Position numbers and translations under genes: made by a program. The notes beneath the pieces were generated by a model. It saw only the letters and a program-made list of their open reading frames with translations. It did no database searches and had not been told where the DNA came from. A stretch of 6,367 nucleotides of DNA from Candidatus Sumerlaeota bacterium (lineage in GTDB: Bacteria; Sumerlaeota; Sumerlaeia; MWCT01; JAGHBZ01), in assembly GCA_021160705.1 (NCBI GenBank), contig JAGHBZ010000109.1, positions 1-6,367 on the forward strand, written 5' to 3'. This document shows, piece after piece, positions 1 through 5,742 of this stretch (its first letter is position 1; each line of letters begins with the position of its first letter).

Positions 1-1
1 A

Positions 2-421
2 CAAATTCTGGAAATAGAAAAACCATATCTTAAGAAAAATATACCGGATTTTAAACCCGGTGATACAGTAAGAGTGGCTGTCCGAATTATTGAAGGAGAA
101 AAAGAGCGACTTCAGTATTTTGAGGGTGTGTGTATAAGTCGCAGGGGAGGCGGACTGAGGGAGACGTTTACTCTGCGTAGGGTATCCTATGGAGTGGGTA
201 TAGAACGAATTTTTCAGCTCCATTCGCCGCGTATTGAGCACATTGAAGTAAAACGGCGTGGAAAAGTACGTAGGGCAAAGCTATACTATCTGCGTAAACT
301 GCGTGGCAAAAAAGCCCGTATCTCCGAGGCAACCAGACTTACCCCTGAACAGAAGGCAGAATTGGCATCTAATGAGAACAAACAGCCCCGCACAGAAAAA
401 GAACAATCACCAGAAAAATAA
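2..421 (+). CDS. rplS: Large ribosomal subunit protein bL19, 5' end outside the window
   Basis: bL19 is a structural protein of the 50S subunit near the 30S interface. The reading frame is open from base 2, and its first visible residues (QILEIEKPYLKK, then IPDFKPGDTVRV) match the normal N-terminal region of L19. Only a few codons including the start are therefore missing. The internal GTG at 74 is not the start, because family-typical sequence lies before it. Hallmarks seen are EGEKERLQ, FEGV, the RRGGGLRETFT stretch, SYGVGIERIF, LHSPRIE and RRGKVRRAKLYYLR. Minor departures are Gln for the usual Pro in IFQLHSP and Cys in EGVCIS. After the conserved RGKKARI there is a charged tail of about 32 residues (Glu, Lys, Gln and Asn rich), longer than in compact L19 proteins. 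It stops with TAA. In many bacteria rplS follows rpsP-rimM-trmD, which may lie left of the window. Identity is very secure. Confidence 0.97.
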   Translation, partial: QILEIEKPYLKKNIPDFKPGDTVRVAVRIIEGEKERLQYFEGVCISRRGGGLRETFTLRRVSYGVGIERIFQLHSPRIEHIEVKRRGKVRRAKLYYLRKLRGKKARISEATRLTPEQKAELASNENKQPRTEKEQSPEK

Positions 422-465
422 GATAAGATTTACCATTCCTGAGCTGACATTCCCATTTTCAGAAT

Positions 466-553
466 TATGATGTTGTTCTGGATGGTTCCATCACACTCAT
501 CAAGTTCAGCTCTATACCGTTACAGTATCATAAGAACCCTGATTCTTAAGTAA
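466..553 (+). pseudogene. Possible remnant of a FlgD-Ig / type IX secretion C-terminal domain
   Basis: One frame at 466-489 reads YDVVLDGS. A second frame at 497-553 reads SSSSALYRYSIIRTLILK and then stops with TAA. Together they resemble the end of FlgD-like immunoglobulin or type IX secretion sorting domains, which commonly run as 'G.y.vvWDG...SSGvYfYrl...kkmillK-stop'. Joining them needs a frame change between 489 and 497. There is no start codon or ribosome binding site, and only the last 30 or so residues of such a domain would remain. The match is short, with Leu for Trp in the WDG element, so chance is a real alternative. Confidence 0.25.
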
Positions 554-566
554 GGGTAGATAATAA

Positions 567-594
567 TTGAAAGCCTTTGCTTCTCCTTTAAAAT
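567..594 (+). promoter_or_regulatory. Weak promoter-like pair TTGAAA-N16-TAAAAT
   Basis: TTGAAA (567-572) and TAAAAT (589-594) each differ from the sigma-70-type consensus at one base and are 16 bases apart. The perfect palindrome ACACGTGT (595-602) follows directly. No + strand coding sequence follows, so if active it would yield a non-coding or antisense transcript. In AT-rich DNA such pairs arise often by chance. Confidence 0.2.
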
Positions 595-657
595 ACACGT
601 GTTTTAAAATTTAACTCCCGTCAAGAAGTGAATGCCATAATGTGAAAGGACGTCGTT

Positions 658-674
658 GATAGCATAACGCTATC
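658..674. repeat. Small perfect inverted repeat GATAGC-ataac-GCTATC
   Basis: Six-base arms with a five-base loop, perfectly complementary. No T-run follows on either strand, so it does not look like an intrinsic terminator. The role is unknown. Confidence 0.4.
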
Positions 675-780
675 CCTCGCTTTTCATTAACACCCTGTAT
701 CAACAAGGTGAAAAAAGAGACGCGAAGATTAGTACCTCAACTGTTTTAATGGTTTTTTATTTATTCTCTATCAGGTGTGA

Positions 781-832
781 GGGCTTACCATCGGAAGAGT
801 TAAGTGTAAAGCGTTGTTCGTAAGGCAAGCCC
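781..832. repeat. Inverted repeat GGGCTT ... AAGCCC
   Basis: GGGCTT (781-786) pairs with AAGCCC (827-832), and after one mismatch CC pairs with GG, closing a large loop. It lies inside the probable coding remnant, so it may be incidental. Confidence 0.25.
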
Positions 833-849
833 TGAATCTCTGTGTTTAA

Positions 850-866
850 AACCGTGAAAAACGGTT
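850..866. repeat. Perfect hairpin AACCGT-gaaaa-ACGGTT
   Basis: Six-base arms and a five-base loop. It sits next to one of the two inferred frame lesions of the remnant at 757-959. A second imperfect hairpin, CCCTTGAT/ATCGAGGG at 897-914 with one G-T pair, lies beside the other lesion. There is no terminator-like T-run. Confidence 0.35.
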
Positions 867-1049
867 ACCAGGTCTCCTTGCTCATCTTTATACCCACCCT
901 TGATAAATCGAGGGGTCAATGAGAAGATGGTGTCTTACTTCATCACGAGTGCTATAAAATTACTTAATGATTAGGGGCAAAAAAATCAGGTTTGAGGGAT
1001 ATTATACTTAATTAAGATTCAGGCTTGTGTTTTTTCTCGGATTACAATC

Positions 1050-1931
1050 TTAGATAATGACTTTATTGAGTGGATATTCAATAATGCCAGTGGCACCAGC
1101 GCGTTTGAGTTCAGGGATGAGCTGGCGAACTTCCTGTTCCTGAAGGATTGTTTCTAAAGCGACCCAATCTTCATCTGCCAGTGGAGATACTGTTGGAGCA
1201 GTGATAGCTGGCAACAACTTTGTGATAGCCTCCAGTTTACTTTTAGGGACATTCATTTTAAGCCCAACCCGGTCAACTGCATCAATTGCAGAGCGGAGCA
1301 AAAGCCCGATATTTTCAATTTTCTTGCGTTTCCAGTCATCCTGCCAGCTTGACTTATTGGCGATAAGTTTTGTGCACGATTCCATCACCACATCCACGAC
1401 CCGAAGGTTATTGGCTCTGAGTGAGCTACCGGTCTCAGTGAGTTCAATAATCGCATCACAGAGTTCTGGAGGTTTAACTTCAGTAGCACCCCAGGAGAAT
1501 TCAACTTCTGCCTCAACGCCCTGCTCAGCGAGATATTGCCGGCTAATATTAACCAGTTCAGTAGCGATTCGTTTGCCCTGCAAATCTTTAACGCTCTTTA
1601 TGGACGAATCATTTGGCACAGCGACTACCCATTTAACGGGTCGCAGGGAGGACTTTGAATAAGAGAGCGTCTCCACCTCAACCACTTCAGCGTTGTTCTC
1701 CTTTACCCAATCCAGTCCAGTAATGCCAGCGTCAAAAACGCCCTGAGCCACGTATCGGGGCATCTCCTGTGGACGAATCAGTACTGCTTTGATTTCCGGG
1801 TCATTGCATTCAGCCTGATATGCTCGGGTCCCTATTTTAAAGTGAAACCCTGCCTTTTCCATCAAGGAAATCGTGGCTTGCTGTAAACTGCCCTTGGGTA
1901 ATGCGAGTCGTATGAATTTTTGTTTGTCCAT
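1050..1931 (-). CDS. hisG: ATP phosphoribosyltransferase, long (self-regulated) form
   Basis: HisG joins ATP and PRPP to make phosphoribosyl-ATP and pyrophosphate, the first committed step of histidine synthesis, in the cytosol. With the ATG at 1931 the protein has 293 residues. The N-terminal part shows IRLALPKGSLQQAT (7-20) and DAGITGLDWV (67-76). The PRPP-binding signature at about 156-176 reads PELCDAIIELTETGSSLRAN. Residues from about 215 to 290 form the HisG_C regulatory domain, with APTVSPL, W256 and the ending IPELKRAGATGIIEYPLNK. Length and this domain mark the long form, which works without HisZ and in the family is feedback-inhibited by histidine. An upstream in-frame ATG at 1955 would add MKNFRIRT, overlap the previous gene and lack a Shine-Dalgarno, so I prefer 1931. 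Its AGGA (1934-1937) overlaps the TAG of the upstream gene and is unusually close to the start, which suggests coupled translation. No other his gene is in view. Confidence 0.95.
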   Translation of the reverse strand: MDKQKFIRLALPKGSLQQATISLMEKAGFHFKIGTRAYQAECNDPEIKAVLIRPQEMPRYVAQGVFDAGITGLDWVKENNAEVVEVETLSYSKSSLRPVKWVVAVPNDSSIKSVKDLQGKRIATELVNISRQYLAEQGVEAEVEFSWGATEVKPPELCDAIIELTETGSSLRANNLRVVDVVMESCTKLIANKSSWQDDWKRKKIENIGLLLRSAIDAVDRVGLKMNVPKSKLEAITKLLPAITAPTVSPLADEDWVALETILQEQEVRQLIPELKRAGATGIIEYPLNKVII

Positions 1932-1935
1932 TGTC

Positions 1936-3126
1936 CTAATCCGAAAATTCTTCATTATTATTGTTTAATTGAATTTTGCCAATTATTTTGACCGGAGTAC
2001 CGATAGGTACAATGTCGTAAAGCTCCGCCACATCCGGCATTAACATTCCAATACACCCATAAGAAGCGTATTGACCGATAGTTTCCGGGTGGATAGTCCC
2101 GTGAATCCCCAGCGCACTCCCCTTGAATGCCATCCACCGGGTACCCAATTCGTTTTCTGGATGATTCGGTGGATAGCGCTTGTGAGTTCGTGGGTTAACC
2201 CATTCCGGGTTTTTCTTTTTATATTCAATTTTGAATTCGCCCACCGGGGTCAGATAATCATACTTCCCTGTGCGGACTGGATACTCTTTAAAAAATTTTC
2301 CATCACTATAAAGGGTAAGAACATTCCTGGTTTTATCAACGACAATGGAGAACTTATCACGAGGGAGTTTAATCTGACTGCCGATTTTCAGCATTCTGGG
2401 GTCTTTGATGTCATTGCATCGCATAAGTAATTCTTGTGTAATCTTGTATTTCCGAGCCAGGTCATATAGGGTGTCATTTTTTTTGATAGTATACACCCGG
2501 TCGCCTTCAGCAATTTCAGGGGAAAAGAGCAGTTTAATATTCACCTCGCCGAGTGCATCTTTAACCTGTTTTTTCAACTCCTCCGGGAGGTCTTCAATCT
2601 TTTCATACAGTTTATCCAGGATTTCTTTTGCCTTTTTTAATCTACCCTTTTTAATCATTATTTTTGCGAGTCCAGATTGTGCCCAGGGAACAACGGAATC
2701 ATCTTTTTTCTGTTTAATAAGACGCTCAAAAATTTGTCTTGCACCTTTAATATCCTGTTCAGATTCCAGGAGTACTTCACCCAGATAATAGGATGCCCAG
2801 TAGACGAATTTACTTTGTGGATACTTTTTGAGCAACAATTCGCTATAGTGTTTTGCTGAGTCAAAATTTGAAGTCTCAAAATTTAGTTTTGCCAGAAGAT
2901 AACACGCCTTTGGTGCAACCACTGAGTTACCGTACCGCTGGACTATGATTTGCAAATGTTGAGTTGCTTTATCAGGGTCGTTCTCATTCAGAGCTTTTTC
3001 TGCAAGCGAAAAATGGTTAAGCACGGTCTGATTGCGTTTAAGCCGACTGAGATATATACCTCCTCCGATTAAGCCCGCAACTATAAGTACGCTAACGAAA
3101 GTTATGAACAGTGTTTTAAATTTCAT
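1936..3126 (-). CDS. Membrane-anchored TPR-LysM-L,D-transpeptidase (YkuD family)
   Basis: This is probably a cell-envelope enzyme that forms or edits peptidoglycan cross-links or attaches proteins to the wall. The 396 residues fall into four parts. A hydrophobic anchor or uncleaved signal lies at about 5-27 (LFITFVSVLIVAGLIGGGIYL). Helical tetratricopeptide-type repeats fill about 38-190. A LysM peptidoglycan-binding module lies at 211-255 (VYTIKKNDTLYDLARKYKI ... IGSQIKLP). A YkuD catalytic domain occupies about 259-383. In the latter, TGKYDYLTPVGEF, H342 of IHGT and the nucleophile C358 in ASYGCIGM are visible. Family members usually read SHGC(I/V)R, so Tyr replaces the motif His at 356 and Gly replaces Arg at 360. 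Start choice is firm: GGAGGT at 3136-3141 lies 9 bases before the ATG. The gene stops with TAG, 4 bases before hisG. Whether the variant motif keeps activity cannot be told from sequence. Confidence 0.93.
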   Translation of the reverse strand: MKFKTLFITFVSVLIVAGLIGGGIYLSRLKRNQTVLNHFSLAEKALNENDPDKATQHLQIIVQRYGNSVVAPKACYLLAKLNFETSNFDSAKHYSELLLKKYPQSKFVYWASYYLGEVLLESEQDIKGARQIFERLIKQKKDDSVVPWAQSGLAKIMIKKGRLKKAKEILDKLYEKIEDLPEELKKQVKDALGEVNIKLLFSPEIAEGDRVYTIKKNDTLYDLARKYKITQELLMRCNDIKDPRMLKIGSQIKLPRDKFSIVVDKTRNVLTLYSDGKFFKEYPVRTGKYDYLTPVGEFKIEYKKKNPEWVNPRTHKRYPPNHPENELGTRWMAFKGSALGIHGTIHPETIGQYASYGCIGMLMPDVAELYDIVPIGTPVKIIGKIQLNNNNEEFSD

Positions 3127-3135
3127 CCTGAGAAC

Positions 3136-3141
3136 ACCTCC
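3136..3141 (-). promoter_or_regulatory. Strong Shine-Dalgarno GGAGGT for the L,D-transpeptidase
   Basis: Perfect anti-16S complement on the - strand, 9 bases before the ATG at 3126. It fixes the start and argues for independent, efficient initiation. Confidence 0.85.
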
Positions 3142-3154
3142 ATTTTCCCACCCC

Positions 3155-3194
3155 TGAGAGTATGAATGGTATATCTTGCAACGTGAGAGTATGA
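3155..3194. repeat. 11-bp direct repeat TGAGAGTATGA, possible operator
   Basis: TGAGAGTATGA occurs exactly at 3155-3165 and again at 3184-3194, a 29-base period. Both copies are in the leader of the L,D-transpeptidase gene. On the coding strand (TCATACTCTCA) the distal copy starts two bases after a TTGACA hexamer, and the proximal copy lies 13 bases before the Shine-Dalgarno. This position suits a regulator site, but no regulator is identified. Confidence 0.45.
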
Positions 3195-3202
3195 GATGTC
3201 AA
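3170..3202 (-). promoter_or_regulatory. Candidate promoter of the L,D-transpeptidase-hisG unit
   Basis: A perfect TTGACA lies at 3197-3202 on the - strand. The best -10-like bases (GATATA / TATACC within about 3169-3176) are 21-23 bases further on, which is too far for a standard promoter. At normal spacing the hexamer is the poor GCAAGA. The element may be activator-dependent, interact with the direct repeat, or be chance. Confidence 0.3.
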
Positions 3203-3245
3203 TAGTATTTAAGGAGCGATAATTTTACCATAATTGGTTTTTAAG

Positions 3246-3613
3246 TCAGGGGTACCGGGGAATTTCGCAGGAGTCAATAAGGAGTTCTTTGAGTATGACA
3301 GAGGCATTAGCGGTATCTTGCTCATCAAAGTTCATTATATCAAACGCCAGAATCGACTGGTCTGCATTTTGTAAATCTCGTTGAAGAAGATACGCCTCAG
3401 GAGGCAGGCTGTATTCTGGGATGGTAAAAAACTTGAGCCAAGCAGTTCATCCCCACACTGCACCTCCCAGTTGGTAAGAGTTTGCGTTGTTGCTCCTATA
3501 TTGTAAAGTTCAATCCAGTCCGTATCACCTATGAAAACCTCATTTATCAGTATCTGTGGGCTTGCGTAGGTGTAGCATAATAAAAACTACATAAAGAATA
3601 ATATAGTGTGAAT
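3246..3613 (-). pseudogene. Broken small secreted lamin-tail-domain (LTD) protein
   Basis: The - strand reads FLLCYTYA, a signal-peptide-like stretch, then SPQILINEVFIGDTDWIELY and NIGATTQTLTNWEVQCGDELL. This is the start of an LTD fold ('iNEv...DWIELyN.g....L.nW'). At the six-base run 3426-3431 the frame shifts by -1 and continues FTIPEYSLPPEAYLLQRDL, then NADQSILAFDIMNFDEQDTA, ending DSCEIPRYP and TGA at 3246-3248. 'FTIP...LPPeaYLLL.RD' is the next LTD element, so both halves belong together. Two lesions are clear: the frame change and an in-frame TAG (3587-3589) in the signal peptide, directly after an ATG at 3590-3592. A GGGGAAG ribosome site (3620-3626) sits correctly only for an ATT codon at 3611-3613, as if an ATG start had been lost. 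LTD proteins are typically exported beta-sandwich proteins. It lies between transketolase and the L,D-transpeptidase, on their strand. Sequencing error could explain part of the damage. Confidence 0.75.
3425..3431 (-). other. U UUU UUA heptamer at the frame change of the LTD gene
   Basis: In the upstream frame the codons are AGT TTT TTA, so the heptamer T TTT TTA has the X XXY YYZ phasing of -1 ribosomal slippage. Slipping leads exactly into the downstream LTD frame (next codon ACC). A short GCCTC/GAGGC hairpin could form at 3382-3393 beyond it. A lost T in a seven-T run gives the same picture and is the simpler explanation. Confidence 0.4.
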
Positions 3614-3659
3614 ATATATCTTCCCCTTTATACTTAAGATTCTCGCAAAGAATTGAATT

Positions 3660-3689
3660 TTGTCTAAAAGATTTAACTTAAAGTATAAT
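3660..3689 (+). promoter_or_regulatory. Promoter-like TTGTCT-N18-TATAAT facing the 3' end of transketolase
   Basis: A perfect TATAAT (3684-3689) has a weak TTGTCT 18 bases upstream. It points on the + strand toward a small antisense frame starting at 3719. It could drive an antisense transcript over the transketolase 3' end. Confidence 0.3.
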
Positions 3690-3718
3690 TAGTAACACGC
3701 AAAAGGTGGAGCAACAAA

Positions 3719-3892
3719 ATGCTTTTTCGGATTTATGGTTTCTTTTTAGAAAGAGCGTTCTTTATTGTACTTACGAGTTGTTCAGGATTCAGAGAAGCCA
3801 TACGAAAAAGATTCTCTGGCAGACCAGAGCCCAGGTATTCTGTGATACCCATTTTGATGAGACGTGTGCGTAGTCCTTTTTCCGCAATGTAG
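3719..3892 (+). CDS. Hypothetical 57-residue frame antisense to the transketolase 3' end
   Basis: An ATG at 3719 follows GGAG (3708-3711) at a good 7-base spacing, within AAAAGGTGGAG. It opens a frame beginning MLFRIYGFFLERAFFIVLTS and ending RRVRSPFSAM before TAG. The first 20 residues are mostly hydrophobic and the rest is Arg/Lys-rich. A promoter-like TATAAT lies 29 bases before the ATG. Almost the whole frame overlaps transketolase codons on the other strand, and no family is recognised, so it is more likely chance than a gene. It is listed because both start signals are unusually good. Confidence 0.15.
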   Translation: MLFRIYGFFLERAFFIVLTSCSGFREAIRKRFSGRPEPRYSVIPILMRRVRSPFSAM

Positions 3893-5718
3893 TCAGCCAC
3901 TATTGAGCCCAGACCAGAGTGCACGTTATGGTCTTCGTATGTAACAACCAAGCCAGTTGAAGCAGCACGCCCAATTGCTTCTTCGTCAATTGTTAGAGGG
4001 CAACTCATATGGATAACCATTGTCTCAATACTATGCTCTTCTTTGAGAATTTTACGTGCAGTCAGAGCACGGGAAAGCATTTGTCCCATTGTGATTATTG
4101 CGGCATCACGACCGGAAAATATAATATCCGCTTTGCCGTATTCAAAAGTGTAGTCATTGCCAAAATATGGTTCGCCTTTCTCATCAGCAATGACAGGCGT
4201 CTTTGAGCGTCCCATAACTATCAGGAAATTTCCCGGCGTTGTAGCAATGTATCGGATGACTCTATCGGTCTGATTTGGGTCGCAGGGTACAATTACCTTA
4301 AATCCATAAAGATTCCTGACAACACCAATGTAATCAATACATTGATGAGCTTTTCCGTCCTGCCCGACATCAATTCCATTATGAGTTGTTACTAATTTGA
4401 GGTTGGTAAAGTTTATGTCATTAAGTCTGTGCTGGTTATAGGTTTCGTCGATACCAAATACTCCAAAATCTGCAAAAAAACTCACCACGCCCTGTGTAGA
4501 GATTGCACCTGCAATAGTAGCGGTATTATGCTCCTGTACACCTAACTCAAAGAAGTAGTCTGGAAATGACTTCCAGACCAGATTTGTCTTCACTGAACCT
4601 GCCAGGTCGCAATCAAACACCGCCACTGGTGGCGTTTTCTTCTCCTTATTAATTGCAATCAGATTCTCCAGTGCTTTGCCAAATGCTGTGCGATTGTCCA
4701 GATTATCCTCAGGTGTATATGTGATGGGGTTACCTGCGTCAGGTAACACAGCGTGTCCTTTATCTCCCGGGGTATGTCCGAAAGAAATGGACTTAAGCGT
4801 TGAAGGTTCATTGCGCAATTGGCGATACCGCTCAAGGTCATCCTCAATATCAAGCTCAGCCAGTGCCTTTTTATACTCATCGGGTTTCAGGGCACGTCCG
4901 TGAAATTGTTCGTCTCCTTCCATAAAAGATACCCCTTTTCCTATAACTGTGTGACCAATAATTGCAACTGGAGAATTAATCTTCATTGCATCGTGTAAAG
5001 CGGTATAGATTTCAGAGTAATCGTGTCCATTAATATCAATCACATACCAGCTCTCTGCTTCAAACACAGCTCTTATATTAATAGGCATAATTTCAGAGAC
5101 TTTGCCACTAATCTGGCGGTCATTATAGTCAATAATCACTGTTATGTTGTTAAGGTTGTATTTATGAGCCACTCTGCGCGCTTCAGCTACCTGTCCTTTG
5201 CACTGTTCTGCATCGCTCATCAGGACAAAGGTATGAAACTCTTTTTTGAGCAACTTTCCAGCAAGTGCAAACCCACATCCTACACTGAGTCCCTGCCCCA
5301 GATTCCCTGTAGTCCATTCAATCCCCGGCACACAGCGTTCAATATGTCCTTCAAAAGGTGAACCTGCCAACCTGAACGTGCTGATAGCACTATCAATGTC
5401 AAAGAACCCCAATCGCCCTAAAACCGCATATACGCCTGGTGAAGTATGCCCATGGCTCACTACCACTCTGTCTCTGTCCGGGTCGTAGGGATTATGCGGA
5501 TTGATTCGGGCAGAACAATAGGTCACAAGAAAAAGGTCAATTGATGACATTGAACCTCCGGGGTGTCCTGAGCCTGCGAGGGAAGTCATTTTAATAATGT
5601 CACCGCGAAGAATTCTTCCCCATTCCCTCAGCTGATTAAGTGTGTCTTCATCAAGTGAAGGGCGTTCTAAACCCTCCAGCATTTTCTTCAAAGACTCGCT
5701 GATATTTTTTTTATTCAT
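3733..5718 (-). CDS. tkt: Transketolase, one-chain, with variant thiamine-diphosphate motif
   Basis: Transketolase moves two-carbon ketol units between sugar phosphates (xylulose-5-P to ribose-5-P or erythrose-4-P) in the non-oxidative pentose phosphate pathway, using thiamine diphosphate and a divalent metal. The protein has 661 residues, the usual full length. The PP domain (about 1-290) shows SGHPGG (H52), SHGH (H91), TGNLGQGLS, D169 and N199 as metal ligands, GKG, and H273 in FHG. The Pyr domain (about 340-500) shows DLAGS, the catalytic Glu E396 in GVQEHN, and THNGIDVGQDGKAHQ with H446 and H458. A C-terminal Rossmann-like domain follows. The motif normally reading GDG...EG is SDAEQCKG at 168-175, so both flanking Gly are lost and Lys replaces Glu. 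E179 is kept. The ATG at 5718 has GGAGGT 7 bases upstream, so a GTG at 5727 inside that site is rejected. It follows the PHP gene by 24 bases. Confidence 0.94.
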   Translation of the reverse strand: MNKKNISESLKKMLEGLERPSLDEDTLNQLREWGRILRGDIIKMTSLAGSGHPGGSMSSIDLFLVTYCSARINPHNPYDPDRDRVVVSHGHTSPGVYAVLGRLGFFDIDSAISTFRLAGSPFEGHIERCVPGIEWTTGNLGQGLSVGCGFALAGKLLKKEFHTFVLMSDAEQCKGQVAEARRVAHKYNLNNITVIIDYNDRQISGKVSEIMPINIRAVFEAESWYVIDINGHDYSEIYTALHDAMKINSPVAIIGHTVIGKGVSFMEGDEQFHGRALKPDEYKKALAELDIEDDLERYRQLRNEPSTLKSISFGHTPGDKGHAVLPDAGNPITYTPEDNLDNRTAFGKALENLIAINKEKKTPPVAVFDCDLAGSVKTNLVWKSFPDYFFELGVQEHNTATIAGAISTQGVVSFFADFGVFGIDETYNQHRLNDINFTNLKLVTTHNGIDVGQDGKAHQCIDYIGVVRNLYGFKVIVPCDPNQTDRVIRYIATTPGNFLIVMGRSKTPVIADEKGEPYFGNDYTFEYGKADIIFSGRDAAIITMGQMLSRALTARKILKEEHSIETMVIHMSCPLTIDEEAIGRAASTGLVVTYEDHNVHSGLGSIVADYIAEKGLRTRLIKMGITEYLGSGLPENLFRMASLNPEQLVSTIKNALSKKKP

Positions 5719-5725
5719 TGAAACC

Positions 5726-5731
5726 ACCTCC
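5726..5731 (-). promoter_or_regulatory. Shine-Dalgarno GGAGGT that sets the transketolase start
   Basis: Perfect site 7 bases before the ATG at 5718. The alternative GTG at 5727 lies inside it, so it cannot use it. Confidence 0.85.
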
Positions 5732-5742
5732 AGGTTCAGATA

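Larger units (their letters stand above)
757..959 (-). pseudogene. Decayed protein-coding remnant, family not recognised
   Basis: Reading the - strand from 959, one frame gives FYSTRDEVRHHLLIDPSIYQG and then W. Dropping one base of the GGG at 893-895 continues as YKDEQGDLVTVFHGF. Dropping one base of the AAA at 845-847 continues as NTEIQGLPYEQRF, then TLNSSDGKPSHLIENK and a TAA at 757-759. The joined text of about 60 residues reads like a normal soluble protein end, and both lesions are single-base changes in short runs of one base. An in-frame TAA lies just before the first segment (minus-strand codon at 960-962), and no start or Shine-Dalgarno was found. I do not recognise the family. It lies downstream of hisG on the same strand. 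Chance open frames remain possible, because each segment is short. Confidence 0.4.
422..1049. other. Long region without intact gene between convergent rplS and hisG
   Basis: About 630 bases lie between the TAA of rplS and the TAA of hisG, which converge here. I see no complete open frame with a start and Shine-Dalgarno. I also see no clear hairpin-plus-T-run terminator for either gene, so where the two transcripts end is unclear. The stretch holds a possible + strand coding remnant near 466-553, a more coherent - strand remnant at 757-959, small inverted repeats, and a weak + strand promoter-like pair at 567-594. The parts of 554-756 and 960-1049 outside these show nothing recognisable. The region looks like decaying former coding sequence rather than an RNA gene, but a structured RNA is not excluded. 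Confidence 0.6.

Noticed and set aside
74..421. L19 starting at the GTG at 74
   Set aside because: L19-typical sequence (PYLKKNIPDFKPGDTVRV) lies in frame before it, so the true start is left of the window.
658..674. Intrinsic terminator for rplS
   Set aside because: The hairpin is only six base pairs, far from the stop, and has no following T-run.
422..1049. CRISPR array, tRNA or known structured RNA in the long gap
   Set aside because: There are no regularly spaced repeats, no tRNA-like cloverleaf elements, and no RNase P, SRP or tmRNA signatures that I could see.
1201..1662. 153-residue + strand frame inside hisG
   Set aside because: It is antisense to a clearly conserved hisG, Ser/Thr-rich low-complexity in look, and has no family resemblance.
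1932..1955. hisG start at the upstream ATG (1955)
   Set aside because: It adds eight residues before the conserved HisG N terminus, overlaps the preceding gene and has no Shine-Dalgarno.
2071..2788. Two + strand frames of 119 and 127 residues inside the L,D-transpeptidase gene
   Set aside because: Both are shadows of a multi-domain gene whose frame carries all recognisable motifs.
5725..5727. GTG start of transketolase
   Set aside because: It overlaps the GGAGGT ribosome site that properly serves the ATG at 5718.
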